NCBI RefSeq assembly: GCF_047634355.1
Contig: NZ_JBLIAL010000011.1
Origin: Porticoccus sp002341315
GTDB lineage: Bacteria > Pseudomonadota > Gammaproteobacteria > Pseudomonadales > Porticoccaceae
Length of the DNA: 64,000 nt
Reading direction: 5' to 3' (one strand)
Positions 42,746 through 51,726 of this stretch are shown here, one piece after another. The translations under genes were made by a program, and so were the position numbers. The notes beneath the pieces were generated by a model that was not told where the DNA came from, searched no databases, and worked only from the letters and a program-made list of their open reading frames with translations. Each line of letters starts with the position of its first letter. Within the stretch, counting starts at the first letter, position 1.

Positions 42746-44476
42746 TTAAGCGAGGTACTCCACCAGCAACTGCATGGACTCCCTGCCCCGCCACAGATTG
42801 ATGTCCAGTTTATAAATCAGCCGGACCTGGCCGGCTGCCGGGTCGGGCCATCTATCGGTATCCACATTGAACGCGATGGCGTCGATGAGCTGACTTCTTG
42901 ACGCGTCGGTTGCCAGTACCAGTTTGAGGTGTTTTTCACCGACGATGCGCTGTTGCACGACATGAAATTCGCCCTCGAACAGCGGTTCGGGAAAGTGCTG
43001 TCCCCAGGGGCCGGCCTCCCGCAGCAGCTGGGCAGTATCGATACTGAGCTGATCGGAGTTGAGCACGCCGTCGGTAAGGATTTCCGCTTCCAGATCCGCC
43101 GCGGTGAGTAGTCGGCGTACCTCTGTATCAAAGGCATCGACAAATTTCAGGTAGTGATCTTCAGGGAGACTCAATCCCGCCGCCATGGCGTGACCACCGA
43201 ATTTACTGATCAGGCCCGGGTGGCGGCTGGCGACTGCGTCCAGCGCGTCACGGATATGCAGGCCCTTGATGGAACGGGCAGACCCTTTGTATTCGCCGTT
43301 GTCGGCATCGGCAAAGACGATGACCGGACGATGCACCCTGTCCTTGATGCGCGAGGCCAGCAGGCCCACCACCCCCTGATGCCAGTTGGCATCGAACAGA
43401 CACAGCCCCCAGGGCAACTGCTGTTCGTCCAGGTGCAATTGCTCCAGTGCCACCAGTGCTTCCCGCTGCATGTCGGCTTCGATCACCCGGCGGTCGCGGT
43501 TCAGTTCATCCAGTTGCAGGGCGTATTCCCGGGCCAGATAGGGGTCGGTTTCAAGCAGACACTGGATGCCGATGGACATGTCATCCAGCCGGCCGGCCGC
43601 ATTGAGCCGGGGCCCGATGGCAAAGCCGAGATCTGATGCCACCAGACGACTGCAGTCGCGGCCCGCGAGGTCGAGCAGTGCCTGAATGCCCAGCCGGGAT
43701 TTGCCCGCCCGGATACGCTGCAATCCCTGGTAGACCAGAATGCGATTGATCGTATCGAGGGTGACCACATCGGCCACGGTTCCCAGCGCCACCAGATCGA
43801 GCCATTCGGCCATATTGGGTTCCACCCGTTGCTGATCTGCAAACCAGCCGCGCTCACGGAGTCGCTTGCGGAGGGCGCTCATCAGATAGAACACCACCCC
43901 CACCCCGGCGAGGTTTTTGCCGGGAAATTCGCAACCGTGCTGGTTGGGGTTGACGATGGCATCCGCTGCGGGCAGTTGTGCGCCGGGCAGGTGGTGATCG
44001 GTGATCAGCACTTTGATACCGGCGGCTTTTGCGGCCTCGACACCGCTGACACTGGAAATACCGTTATCCACCGTAATAATCAGATCCGGTGTTTGCTGTT
44101 TGGCCAGTTCGACAATTTCCGGGGTGAGGCCATAGCCGTATTCGAAGCGGTTGGGCACGATATAGCTCACCCGGGAAAACCCCATCGCCCTCAGCGCCAG
44201 CAGGGTCAGCGCCGTGCTGGTGGCACCGTCGGCATCAAAGTCGCCGATAATGAGCACAGATTGCTGTTCATTGATGGCCTGTTCGAGCAGCACGACCGCC
44301 TCGTCGATCCCGAGCAGGCCGTCCGGGCCCGGCAGCCCCTGGAGCGTTCGCGCCAGCGCCCGGTCGTTCTCGGCCCCCCGGGCTGCATAAATGCGCTGCA
44401 ATAACAGCGGAACCGACGGGCTGAATTCGCATCGGGACAGGTCGGCAGTGCGGCGGGTGATATGCGGTTTCGTCAT
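42746..44476 (-). CDS. recJ: Single-strand DNA exonuclease RecJ
   Basis: A 576-residue 5'-3' exonuclease of recombination and mismatch repair. The DHH-family motifs are visible: GDFDADGATSTALTLL near residue 80, VDNGISSVSGVEAAK, the DHH box in LITDHHLPG, and GPRLNAAGRLDDM. DHHA1 residues GGHAMAAGLSLPE follow. The C-terminal OB fold covers about 455-570. The ATG at 44476 gives MTKPHITRRTADL, close to the family start; the open frame extends 42 bases upstream. Confidence 0.94.
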   Translation of the reverse strand: MTKPHITRRTADLSRCEFSPSVPLLLQRIYAARGAENDRALARTLQGLPGPDGLLGIDEAVVLLEQAINEQQSVLIIGDFDADGATSTALTLLALRAMGFSRVSYIVPNRFEYGYGLTPEIVELAKQQTPDLIITVDNGISSVSGVEAAKAAGIKVLITDHHLPGAQLPAADAIVNPNQHGCEFPGKNLAGVGVVFYLMSALRKRLRERGWFADQQRVEPNMAEWLDLVALGTVADVVTLDTINRILVYQGLQRIRAGKSRLGIQALLDLAGRDCSRLVASDLGFAIGPRLNAAGRLDDMSIGIQCLLETDPYLAREYALQLDELNRDRRVIEADMQREALVALEQLHLDEQQLPWGLCLFDANWHQGVVGLLASRIKDRVHRPVIVFADADNGEYKGSARSIKGLHIRDALDAVASRHPGLISKFGGHAMAAGLSLPEDHYLKFVDAFDTEVRRLLTAADLEAEILTDGVLNSDQLSIDTAQLLREAGPWGQHFPEPLFEGEFHVVQQRIVGEKHLKLVLATDASRSQLIDAIAFNVDTDRWPDPAAGQVRLIYKLDINLWRGRESMQLLVEYLA

Positions 44477-44634
44477 GGCAAAGTGTTCCAGACCCATTTT
44501 ATGCGGGGAGCATTTCAATCCGTTGCCAATCCGCTATGATGAATTGATGATAACAACAGACCGACATTGTAAAGCAGGCTGGTATCAGGAAGCACACGAG
44601 CCGGCGATACGATGGGAAAGGAGATGTTTTACCG

Positions 44635-46608
44635 ATGACCGATAACCCTTCGTACAAGCACTGGCAGCTGGAGCGGGATAACGAAAATATTGCCTGGCTG
44701 GCCATCGACCGTTGCGATGAGAGTGTCAACACCCTGAACAGTGACGTGGTGCAGGAACTGGATACCATCCTGTCGGAGCTGGAAACGGCACTGCCCGCCG
44801 GGCTGGTGATTTATTCGCCGAAAGCCAGCGGCTTTATCGCCGGCGCGGATATCTGCGAATTTGAACAACAGGCTGACCGCGAAGTGGCAAAGGCCGGTAT
44901 TGAAATGGCCCACCAGGTCTTTGCCCGGCTGGAGGCACTGCCCTGCTATTCGGTTGCCGCCGTTCATGGCTTCTGTCTCGGTGGTGGTCTGGAGCTGGCA
45001 CTGGCCTGCAACTACCGGGTGGCACTGGATGCCGATAGTACCCGGATCGGTTTCCCGGAAATCCAGTTGGGGATTTTCCCCGGCTTTGGTGGCACCGCAC
45101 GCAGTATTCGTCTGCTGGGCGGCCGCAAGGCACTGGAGTTGATCCTCAGTGCACGCTCTCTCAGGGCCCGTGCCGCCCGTGCCGTGGGCCTGATGGACAA
45201 GGTGGTATCAGAACACGGCAGCCTGCACTGGGCAGCGCGCAAAGCCATCGTCAAGCGGCGCAAAGGACACCGGGCCAACCGGCTCGAGCTACTGACCAGC
45301 CGCCCGGGCATGCGCCAGATCCTGGCCAGAGTCATGACCCGCGAGGTGGCCAAACGGGCCCGCCCGGAACACTACCCGGCACCCTATACCCTCATTGAGC
45401 TCTGGCGTCAGGTGGGCAGCGACTTTGAGGCTTTGCTGAAAGGCGAAGCGGACAAGGTCAGTGAATTACTGATGGGAGACACCTCCCGGCACCTGCGGCG
45501 GGTTTTCCGTCTACAGGAACAGTTAAAGGCTCTGGGCAAGTCGGATGAAACCACTGCCAGCTGGCAACCCCACCGTGTACATGTGGTCGGTGCGGGTGTC
45601 ATGGGCGGCGATATTGCCGCCTGGTGCGCACTGCGGGGAATGGAAGTCACATTGCAGGACCGGGAAGCCAAATACATAGAGCCTGCCCTGAAACGGGCCG
45701 AAAAGCTGTTCAAGAGAAAATTGCGCAGCACTGCACAGGTCTCGGCGGCGAACAGTCGTCTGATCGCCGATGTGGACGGAGAAGGTATTGCCCGGGCGGA
45801 TGTCGTGATTGAGGCAATTTTTGAAAATCTGGAGGCCAAACAGCAGCTCTTCAAGGATCTGGAGGAAAAAGCCCGGCCTGACGCCATACTGGCAACCAAC
45901 ACCTCTGCCATTCCACTGCATGAAATTGCACTGGGCTTGCAGCAGCCGCAACGCCTGATCGGGCTGCACTTCTTTAATCCGGTCGCCAAGATGCCGCTGG
46001 TGGAAGTGGTGCGGGGTGAGCAGTCCAATCCCGCGGATATTCAAAAAGGCTGCCTGTTCAGCAATCGCATCGGCAAATTTCCCCTGCCGGTCAACAGCGC
46101 TCCCGGCTTTCTGGTCAATCGTGTGCTGGCTCCGTATATGCTGGAGGCTATCAATCTGCTGGAAGAAGGACACAGCATGGCCACCGTGGATGAAGCAGCC
46201 AAACACTTCGGCATGCCGATGGGACCAGTTGAACTGGTGGATACTGTCGGGCTCGATGTCGCGCTCAGCGTGGTCAAAAAACTCGCACCGGACCGGCAGG
46301 AGGCCATTGCGAAACTGGAGGCACTGATTGATCAGGGCAAGCTGGGCAAAAAGTCCGGCGAGGGTTTTTATCGGTGGAAGAAAGGCAAGCCTGACATAGG
46401 TAAGGCCAGTGATATGGTGGCCATGGATATTCTCGGTGACCGCCTGATCAAACCGCTGCTGACCGAGTGTCAACGCTGCCTGGATGATGGCATTGTCGAC
46501 AGTGCCGACCTGCTGGACGCCGGGGTCATTTTCGGCACCGGCTTTGCCCCCTTTCTCGGCGGCCCGATGCATTACCTGGAACACCAGCAGTCGGAGGTGA
46601 AACCATGA
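44635..46608 (+). CDS. fadJ: Fatty-acid oxidation complex alpha subunit, FadJ-like (enoyl-CoA hydratase / 3-hydroxyacyl-CoA dehydrogenase)
   Basis: A 657-residue bifunctional enzyme. The crotonase domain covers about 15-200, with GFIAGADICEF and GFCLGGGLELALACNYRVAL. The NAD-binding domain spans about 305-485, with HVVGAGVMGGDIAAWCALRG. The dehydrogenase C-terminal domains follow, with LHFFNPVAKMPLVEVVRGEQ and APGFLVNRVLAPYMLEAINL. It is slightly shorter than E. coli FadJ (714). It overlaps the thiolase gene by four bases (ATGA), so together they form a beta-oxidation complex. AAAGGAG precedes the start with wide spacing. Confidence 0.88.
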   Translation: MTDNPSYKHWQLERDNENIAWLAIDRCDESVNTLNSDVVQELDTILSELETALPAGLVIYSPKASGFIAGADICEFEQQADREVAKAGIEMAHQVFARLEALPCYSVAAVHGFCLGGGLELALACNYRVALDADSTRIGFPEIQLGIFPGFGGTARSIRLLGGRKALELILSARSLRARAARAVGLMDKVVSEHGSLHWAARKAIVKRRKGHRANRLELLTSRPGMRQILARVMTREVAKRARPEHYPAPYTLIELWRQVGSDFEALLKGEADKVSELLMGDTSRHLRRVFRLQEQLKALGKSDETTASWQPHRVHVVGAGVMGGDIAAWCALRGMEVTLQDREAKYIEPALKRAEKLFKRKLRSTAQVSAANSRLIADVDGEGIARADVVIEAIFENLEAKQQLFKDLEEKARPDAILATNTSAIPLHEIALGLQQPQRLIGLHFFNPVAKMPLVEVVRGEQSNPADIQKGCLFSNRIGKFPLPVNSAPGFLVNRVLAPYMLEAINLLEEGHSMATVDEAAKHFGMPMGPVELVDTVGLDVALSVVKKLAPDRQEAIAKLEALIDQGKLGKKSGEGFYRWKKGKPDIGKASDMVAMDILGDRLIKPLLTECQRCLDDGIVDSADLLDAGVIFGTGFAPFLGGPMHYLEHQQSEVKP

Positions 46609-47888
46609 GCCAACCAAAGACCATTCGCCCGGTAGCCATTGTCGGAGCGAATCGTATTCCTTTTTGCCGGGCCGGTACCGGCTATGCCGATCTGACCAAC
46701 CTCGACATGCTGGTCAGCGCCCTGCAAGGGCTGGTGGATCGCTATAATCTCCATGGGCAACAGATGGATGAGCTGGTGGCGGGCGCTGTGATGACCTTCC
46801 CGAAGGATTTCAATCTTGCCCGCGAAGCACTGTTGAGTACCAGCCTGTCGCCGTTGACTCCCGGCATCACGCTTCAGCAGGCTTGCGGCACCAGCCTGCA
46901 AGCGGCCTTTGGCATCGCCTCGAAAATCGCCTGCGGGCAGATTGAGTGTGGCATTGCCGCCGGCACGGACAGTGCCAGCGATGTGCCTGTGCTGTTTTCC
47001 AGGCGGTTTTCCCAACGGCTGGTGGCGTTATCGAAGGCAAAAACCACCCGCCAGAAACTGACGGCACTGAAAGGCTTTCGTCCTTCCGAGCTAGCACCTG
47101 TGGCCCCCGCCATCACTGAACCGCGCACGGAACTGAGCATGGGGGAGCACTGTGAATTAATGGCAAAACAATGGCAGATCAGCCGCGATGCGCAGGATGA
47201 ACTGGCGCTGGCCAGCCACCACCGTGCCGAGTCCGCCTACAGCAACTGTTTTTTTGATGACCTGCTGAGCCCTTGTGCGGGCATGTTGCGTGATAACAAT
47301 CTGCGCCAAGACCTGACGCTGGCGCAGCTGGAAAAGCTAAAGCCGTCTTTTGATCGCAGCGCGAAAGGCACCCTGACTGCCGGTAACAGCACGCCGCTGA
47401 CTGACGGGGCAGCCTCCCTGCTGCTGGCCAGCGAGGAATGGGCCGCCGCCAATAATCTGCCCATACTGGCACGTTTCACCCACATGGAAACGGCTGCTGT
47501 CGACCATGTGGGTGGTGAGGGCCTGCTGATGGCACCCACCGTGGCCGTAGCCAATATGCTGAGTCGTGCCGAACTCAGCCTGCAGGATTTCACCCACTAT
47601 GAAATTCACGAAGCCTTTGCCGCACAGGTGCTCTGCACCCTCAAAGCCTGGGAGTCTGAGGAATACTGCCGGGAAAGGCTGGGCCTGGAAAAAGCGTTAG
47701 GCAGTATTGATCGCGACAAGCTCAATATGACCGGCAGCAGCCTGGCCGTCGGCCACCCCTTTGCCGCGACTGGCGCACGGATAGCCGGCACGCTGGCAAG
47801 GCAATTGGAGTTGGCGGGACAGGGTCGCGGCCTGATTTCAATCTGCACCGCTGGTGGTATGGGCGTGGCGGCTATCTTGGAGAGATAA
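46605..47888 (+). CDS. fadI: Acetyl-CoA acyltransferase (thiolase), FadI-like
   Basis: A 427-residue thiolase. The nucleophilic Cys is in ITLQQACGTSLQAAFG near residue 93. The catalytic His pair and second Cys are in YEIHEAFAAQVL, AVGHPFAATGARIAGTLA and SICTAGGMGVAAI near the C-terminus. It removes acetyl-CoA from 3-ketoacyl-CoA as the last beta-oxidation step, working with the FadJ-like protein encoded just upstream. Length and insert pattern fit FadI rather than FadA, which has about 387 residues. Confidence 0.88.
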   Translation: MSQPKTIRPVAIVGANRIPFCRAGTGYADLTNLDMLVSALQGLVDRYNLHGQQMDELVAGAVMTFPKDFNLAREALLSTSLSPLTPGITLQQACGTSLQAAFGIASKIACGQIECGIAAGTDSASDVPVLFSRRFSQRLVALSKAKTTRQKLTALKGFRPSELAPVAPAITEPRTELSMGEHCELMAKQWQISRDAQDELALASHHRAESAYSNCFFDDLLSPCAGMLRDNNLRQDLTLAQLEKLKPSFDRSAKGTLTAGNSTPLTDGAASLLLASEEWAAANNLPILARFTHMETAAVDHVGGEGLLMAPTVAVANMLSRAELSLQDFTHYEIHEAFAAQVLCTLKAWESEEYCRERLGLEKALGSIDRDKLNMTGSSLAVGHPFAATGARIAGTLARQLELAGQGRGLISICTAGGMGVAAILER

Positions 47889-47941
47889 CTGCAGCGGGGG
47901 CCGCTATTGTTGCCCGATGGCTTCCCACACTCGCCAGTTAC

Positions 47942-50155
47942 TTAGCGCCTGTTTGAGCGGGCAGCCCTGTTAAGCAATCGCTTGATGGCTTTGCGGCCAA
48001 AGCGGCGTTTGAAGGCAGCTTTAAAGTCATACAGATAAAACGGTATACGGTAATGCCATGGCATAGCGCCTCCGCTCTCAGGCCGTTGCAGATACTGGCC
48101 GATCAACTGCTCTCGACCTTCCCAGTGGAGCTTGTTACAGACACGGGACAGATCGGAAAGTCGCTCCAACATGGTGGCGCCGCGATTGAAGAAACGCGCC
48201 CGGTTAATGTCGATCAGAGTGAACTGAAGCTCACCTGTGGGTGATTTTTTAATGAGGATATTGCCACCGGAAAGATCCCGGAAATAGACTCCCCGGCAGT
48301 GCATCTCAAACAGGAAACGCCCCAGCTCCCGGTAGGCCTGTTCAGCGGGAATGTCCTGAAAGTGGCTGGCACCATCACGAAATGCCGACAGTATTTCCCT
48401 GGCCGTAAAATTTGCGTCAACCCGGTCACAGATAAAGTAATTTTCCAGCAGACTTCGATCACCGACTTTTTCGAAATAGGCCAGCGGCATCGCTGTGGGG
48501 ATACCCCTGCGCAATAACTCTGCGGCGGCAATCCAGCTGCGGCGGGCTTTTGAAGGCCTATGTCTTTCGAGAAAACGTTTGTGGGGATGAATCTTCAACG
48601 GTTTTTTTGCCACAACCGTCGTTGCCAGCGCGCCGTCGACTGTCCAGACAGCATTGCGGGCGCGACGCAAAAGGTTTTCTTTGGTGGGGCCAGGCAGGTG
48701 ACCGGGATGCAGGACCTTGAAGCGCAATTCCGCTTCAGCGGGGCTATCGGCCACCAGCATGCCGTGCCACTGGTCATCATCGTACAGGTAATATTTCTGA
48801 TCGGGAATATGCCGGTAAATGTGCTCTATCTGCGTGAGATCGGGTTCGGTCAGCTGCACATCTGCGTTGGCGGACCAGGTCAGATACAGGGGGGCCTCTG
48901 AAATCAGTTGTACTATGCCGGTCAGACAATCTCCGTCGCGATCAAGTAACTGGCTGGCAGCGATATCGCCTTCGCGATAACAGGCTCGGAGTGGAAGTGC
49001 TTTGCCATTTTCTGCCCAGGCCACATGAATCAGGTGATGGTCGTTGCGGAATGCATGTATCTGCAACCCCCCGGTGGTGGCCAGCGCGCCTTCGTAGCGA
49101 CTGCCTGAGATTTCAGCGATAAAGGTTTTCATGGCCCGGAAGGCCGGACGAATGCGGTAGCTGGCTTCGTCTCCCAGCACGCGATGATAGTGCGTCACCC
49201 TCTCCAGCAAAGGGTAGGTACCGGTGTCATCGTCAATCAACCCCTCGCGGTTACACAACATCGGCCCCCAATAGATCTGACGCATCGAACCGGAAGCCGC
49301 ACACAGCACCATATATCGGGTCAGGTAATCCGCCATCTTCTGTTCGCTGTTGACCAACACCCGTTTTATACGGGGCAAGGTCCAGAAAGCGGAAGGGGAC
49401 ACCAGTTCATCGATGCCAAAGTCACTGGTGATTTTCTTGAGAATCCGGCACTTTTTGACCAGATTGACTTTCACAAGCTGTCCGATCCCGCTGCCCAGTA
49501 AACGGTGATCAAATCGCTCCGGCTCCACTACCCGTTCGCTGAAGAGGTTATTGGTATGGATATCGGGCAGCTGGCCTTCCTGTTTTAAACGGGTCAGCAC
49601 AGCAATATTCCAGAGTGGTTCAAAATCGCTGATATTGGGGCCAGCCAGCCTGATATTTCTGGATTTGATTTCGTTGTAGGCAATGCTCCAGCTGGTAAAG
49701 AAGCTTTCGGTGTCATAGCCGGACCAGCGACGGCGATTGATGGTTGAGCCAACCTCGATGGCCCAGAGCCTTTCACCGTAACGGGCGGCAGTTGAGCTGA
49801 CGAATTCACGCCAGGCCACCTGCCCCGCGTGCGTGTTAATCCGTTTTACTTCCTCAAACGGTTGTACCAGATGCAACAGCACCTGGATGTCAGTGGCCAG
49901 CAGACGGTCCAGTAGCCGGGCAACCGGACCGTCCATATCCCCGTAGGTGAAATCGACGCGAACCTGACTGATACCCAGTTCAGCAAGGCGCTCCAGCACA
50001 TAGTCGTCTACCAGTGGGTTATCCGCAGTGGTGACACCAACACCAATAAAGTCTGTCGGGACAGTATGGCCGGCAACGGGCAGGTGTCCCCCCGATACCA
50101 GCATCTGTCCCGACAGGGTATAAGGTACAGCGTCCAGTATGAATTTGAGATTCAT
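47942..50155 (-). CDS. Fusion of a TIM-barrel glycosidase-like domain and an LPS-kinase-like domain
   Basis: A 737-residue two-part protein. Residues about 25-340 look like a clan A glycoside hydrolase (GH5/GH39-like). LAELGISQVRVDFTYGDMDG is followed by RLWAIEVGSTINRRRWSGYD, where Glu may replace the usual acid/base Glu of xxNEP, and then SFFTSWSIAYNEIKSRNIRL. A beta-rich segment follows to about 510. Residues about 520-710 are a Kdo/WaaP-type small-molecule kinase: AAELLRRGIPTAMPLAYFEK, catalytic loop YFRDLSGGNILI, metal-binding Asp in LIDINRARFF. A basic tail ends it. There is no signal peptide, so action on a lipid-linked or nascent glycan at the cytoplasmic face is possible. The start at 50155 was chosen because the open frame upstream of it looks non-coding. 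Confidence 0.65.
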   Translation of the reverse strand: MNLKFILDAVPYTLSGQMLVSGGHLPVAGHTVPTDFIGVGVTTADNPLVDDYVLERLAELGISQVRVDFTYGDMDGPVARLLDRLLATDIQVLLHLVQPFEEVKRINTHAGQVAWREFVSSTAARYGERLWAIEVGSTINRRRWSGYDTESFFTSWSIAYNEIKSRNIRLAGPNISDFEPLWNIAVLTRLKQEGQLPDIHTNNLFSERVVEPERFDHRLLGSGIGQLVKVNLVKKCRILKKITSDFGIDELVSPSAFWTLPRIKRVLVNSEQKMADYLTRYMVLCAASGSMRQIYWGPMLCNREGLIDDDTGTYPLLERVTHYHRVLGDEASYRIRPAFRAMKTFIAEISGSRYEGALATTGGLQIHAFRNDHHLIHVAWAENGKALPLRACYREGDIAASQLLDRDGDCLTGIVQLISEAPLYLTWSANADVQLTEPDLTQIEHIYRHIPDQKYYLYDDDQWHGMLVADSPAEAELRFKVLHPGHLPGPTKENLLRRARNAVWTVDGALATTVVAKKPLKIHPHKRFLERHRPSKARRSWIAAAELLRRGIPTAMPLAYFEKVGDRSLLENYFICDRVDANFTAREILSAFRDGASHFQDIPAEQAYRELGRFLFEMHCRGVYFRDLSGGNILIKKSPTGELQFTLIDINRARFFNRGATMLERLSDLSRVCNKLHWEGREQLIGQYLQRPESGGAMPWHYRIPFYLYDFKAAFKRRFGRKAIKRLLNRAARSNRR

Positions 50156-50521
50156 CGTGTCACCGCAGAAAATTCGGAGTAAGAGCATCCCCTGAAGCGC
50201 CAGGCGGACTGAAATTGATACATGCTCCACTCACCATTGCATCACCGGGGAGACTCACATCAATGGAGACTGACGGTTTGAATGGCAACTGGCCCTCCTG
50301 ACAACAGATGAAGCGATGTTCTGATTTGCTGGAAACGGCAAAACCCTTATGACCTGCCATGCATTGTTATCAATTATTCTGGTTGGCAAGGGTATCAGAT
50401 TCGCGGCTGTGAGGCAGCATAGATCCGTACTCCCTTGCGGATTATGTGACGCTGGCAGCCCTGCTGACATAATCACCCGCTCCACCGCTATGGTTAACTG
50501 CCGATTCGGCCCGACAGGCAG
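50156..50521. other. 366-base intergenic region without a recognised gene
   Basis: The gap lies between two leftward genes. A minus-strand open frame of 66 codons (50160-50360) has no ribosome site and no recognisable sequence, so I do not call it. No strong terminator or riboswitch could be made out. The promoter of the glycosidase-kinase gene should be here. Confidence 0.4.
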
Positions 50522-51433
50522 CTACTCTGGGGAAAATTGGTAGAACAGATTTGGCTCACTGACGATATAGATATTCAGTTCAGAGTCTACGGCTACACCC
50601 TCCGCCTGGGGGATGGTGCTCTCCAGGCCACTCCTGCCCGCTCGCAAATCCAGCAAGCTGATGGATTGTCTTGCAGCATTGTATTCCACCAGCATATGGG
50701 ATTCATCGCTGAGAAATAGCTTGTGCCCCACGCCCCTGACATGGGTGATTGATGAAAGATCCCTCATAAAAAGCTCCGGCGAGTCCGGTGATTTGATCTC
50801 GCGGATACCGACCTTTATTGGTTCACCCACAACGAAACTGACAAACCCGGTGACTTCAATCACCCGCATCGGATTGCGCTCTTTTACCACCAGCAGGCGC
50901 TGCCCGTCATCATCCCAGGAGAGACCCTCAAAACCCTTGTTGGTCTCACTACCGATGCCGACCACCAGGGTCGGTACTCCCTCGGTATGGACGCTATCCA
51001 CGCCATCAGGAATGTCGACGACCAGCAAGCGGTGGGTTCGCTCTTCGGCAATCACATAGCGATCACCACTGACGTGTGTCAAACCTTCCATATCCCTGAC
51101 ACCCTCAATGCGGATTGAACGCAACAGTTCACCTTCAAGGGAAAGCTCCACCACCACCGGATCACTGTTCAACAATCCCCAGAGGGTATTTTTCTCAAGG
51201 TTATAGGTCAGTGCCGAGAGATCGTCCTCAAGCGCCGGGATTGGCTTGCCATCAATGGTTACCCGGTAGCGCGACAGATCCATTGCACCGTCAGGCAGCG
51301 CTGTGTTGCTTAAACGAAAAGTGTGCCAGGAAAGCACCCCGGCGTGCCAGGCATTCAGAACCGGTTTGTGTAAATAGAACGATAATGTGGCAACTATGAA
51401 AAGTCCCAGACACGCCATTAAAAATCGTTTCAT
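50522..51433 (-). CDS. SdiA-regulated-like protein (YjiK family) with N-terminal membrane anchor
   Basis: A 303-residue protein. Residues about 5-25 are a signal sequence or anchor (FLMACLGLFIVATLSFYL). The rest is a beta-propeller-like domain of the SdiA-regulated family: EDDLSALTYNLEKNTLWGLL, EGVRDMEGLTHVSGDRYVIA, ETNKGFEGLSWDDDGQRLLV and AEGVAVDSELNIYIVSEPNL. Function of the family is poorly known; similar propellers resemble secreted phytase-like or esterase-like proteins. A start at 51433 with GAAAGG upstream gives a good signal peptide. The frame is open as far as 51622. It is divergent from ppk. Confidence 0.75.
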   Translation of the reverse strand: MKRFLMACLGLFIVATLSFYLHKPVLNAWHAGVLSWHTFRLSNTALPDGAMDLSRYRVTIDGKPIPALEDDLSALTYNLEKNTLWGLLNSDPVVVELSLEGELLRSIRIEGVRDMEGLTHVSGDRYVIAEERTHRLLVVDIPDGVDSVHTEGVPTLVVGIGSETNKGFEGLSWDDDGQRLLVVKERNPMRVIEVTGFVSFVVGEPIKVGIREIKSPDSPELFMRDLSSITHVRGVGHKLFLSDESHMLVEYNAARQSISLLDLRAGRSGLESTIPQAEGVAVDSELNIYIVSEPNLFYQFSPE

Positions 51434-51623
51434 AAGCCAGCCTTTCATCAACAAACACACACCCATTAGAGCGCTGAGTATTATGGTGAAAACAACGGCC
51501 TTGTCCATGTGAGAATGGCCCGTTGAACAGGAACGTAGGTTTGACGGCTGCGCCTGAAGCGGGAGACGGAATGACTTTAGGCTCAGACAGAATATGAGGC
51601 AGTCAGCGACATTCCACAGCACA

Positions 51624-51652
51624 CTGTCATTCGCCTGTCACTTTAATGTCAT
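51624..51652 (+). promoter_or_regulatory. Triple Pho box upstream of ppk
   Basis: Three half-sites in exact 11-base register: CTGTCAT at 51624-51630, CTGTCAC at 51635-51641 and ATGTCAT at 51646-51652, each separated by four bases. PhoB binds head-to-tail CTGTCAT repeats with this spacing. A possible -10 element, TATGCT, lies at 51674-51679, before the ppk start at 51727. Confidence 0.75.
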
Positions 51653-51726
51653 ACAAAGACAGTCAGAACACGCTATGCTGATTCGGCAAAACGTCGCAAA
51701 CCCCAACAGGTAGTATCAGGTCGTAC

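Noticed and set aside
50160..50360. Minus-strand open frame of 66 codons between the SdiA-regulated-like gene and the glycosidase-kinase gene
   Set aside because: It has no ribosome site and no recognisable sequence, and it ends against the next gene's start. It could be a leader peptide, but nothing supports this.
50156..50521. Possible riboswitch (c-di-GMP type) before the glycosidase-kinase gene
   Set aside because: Some purine-rich blocks recall the class I aptamer, but I could not form its paired stems or find its conserved loops.
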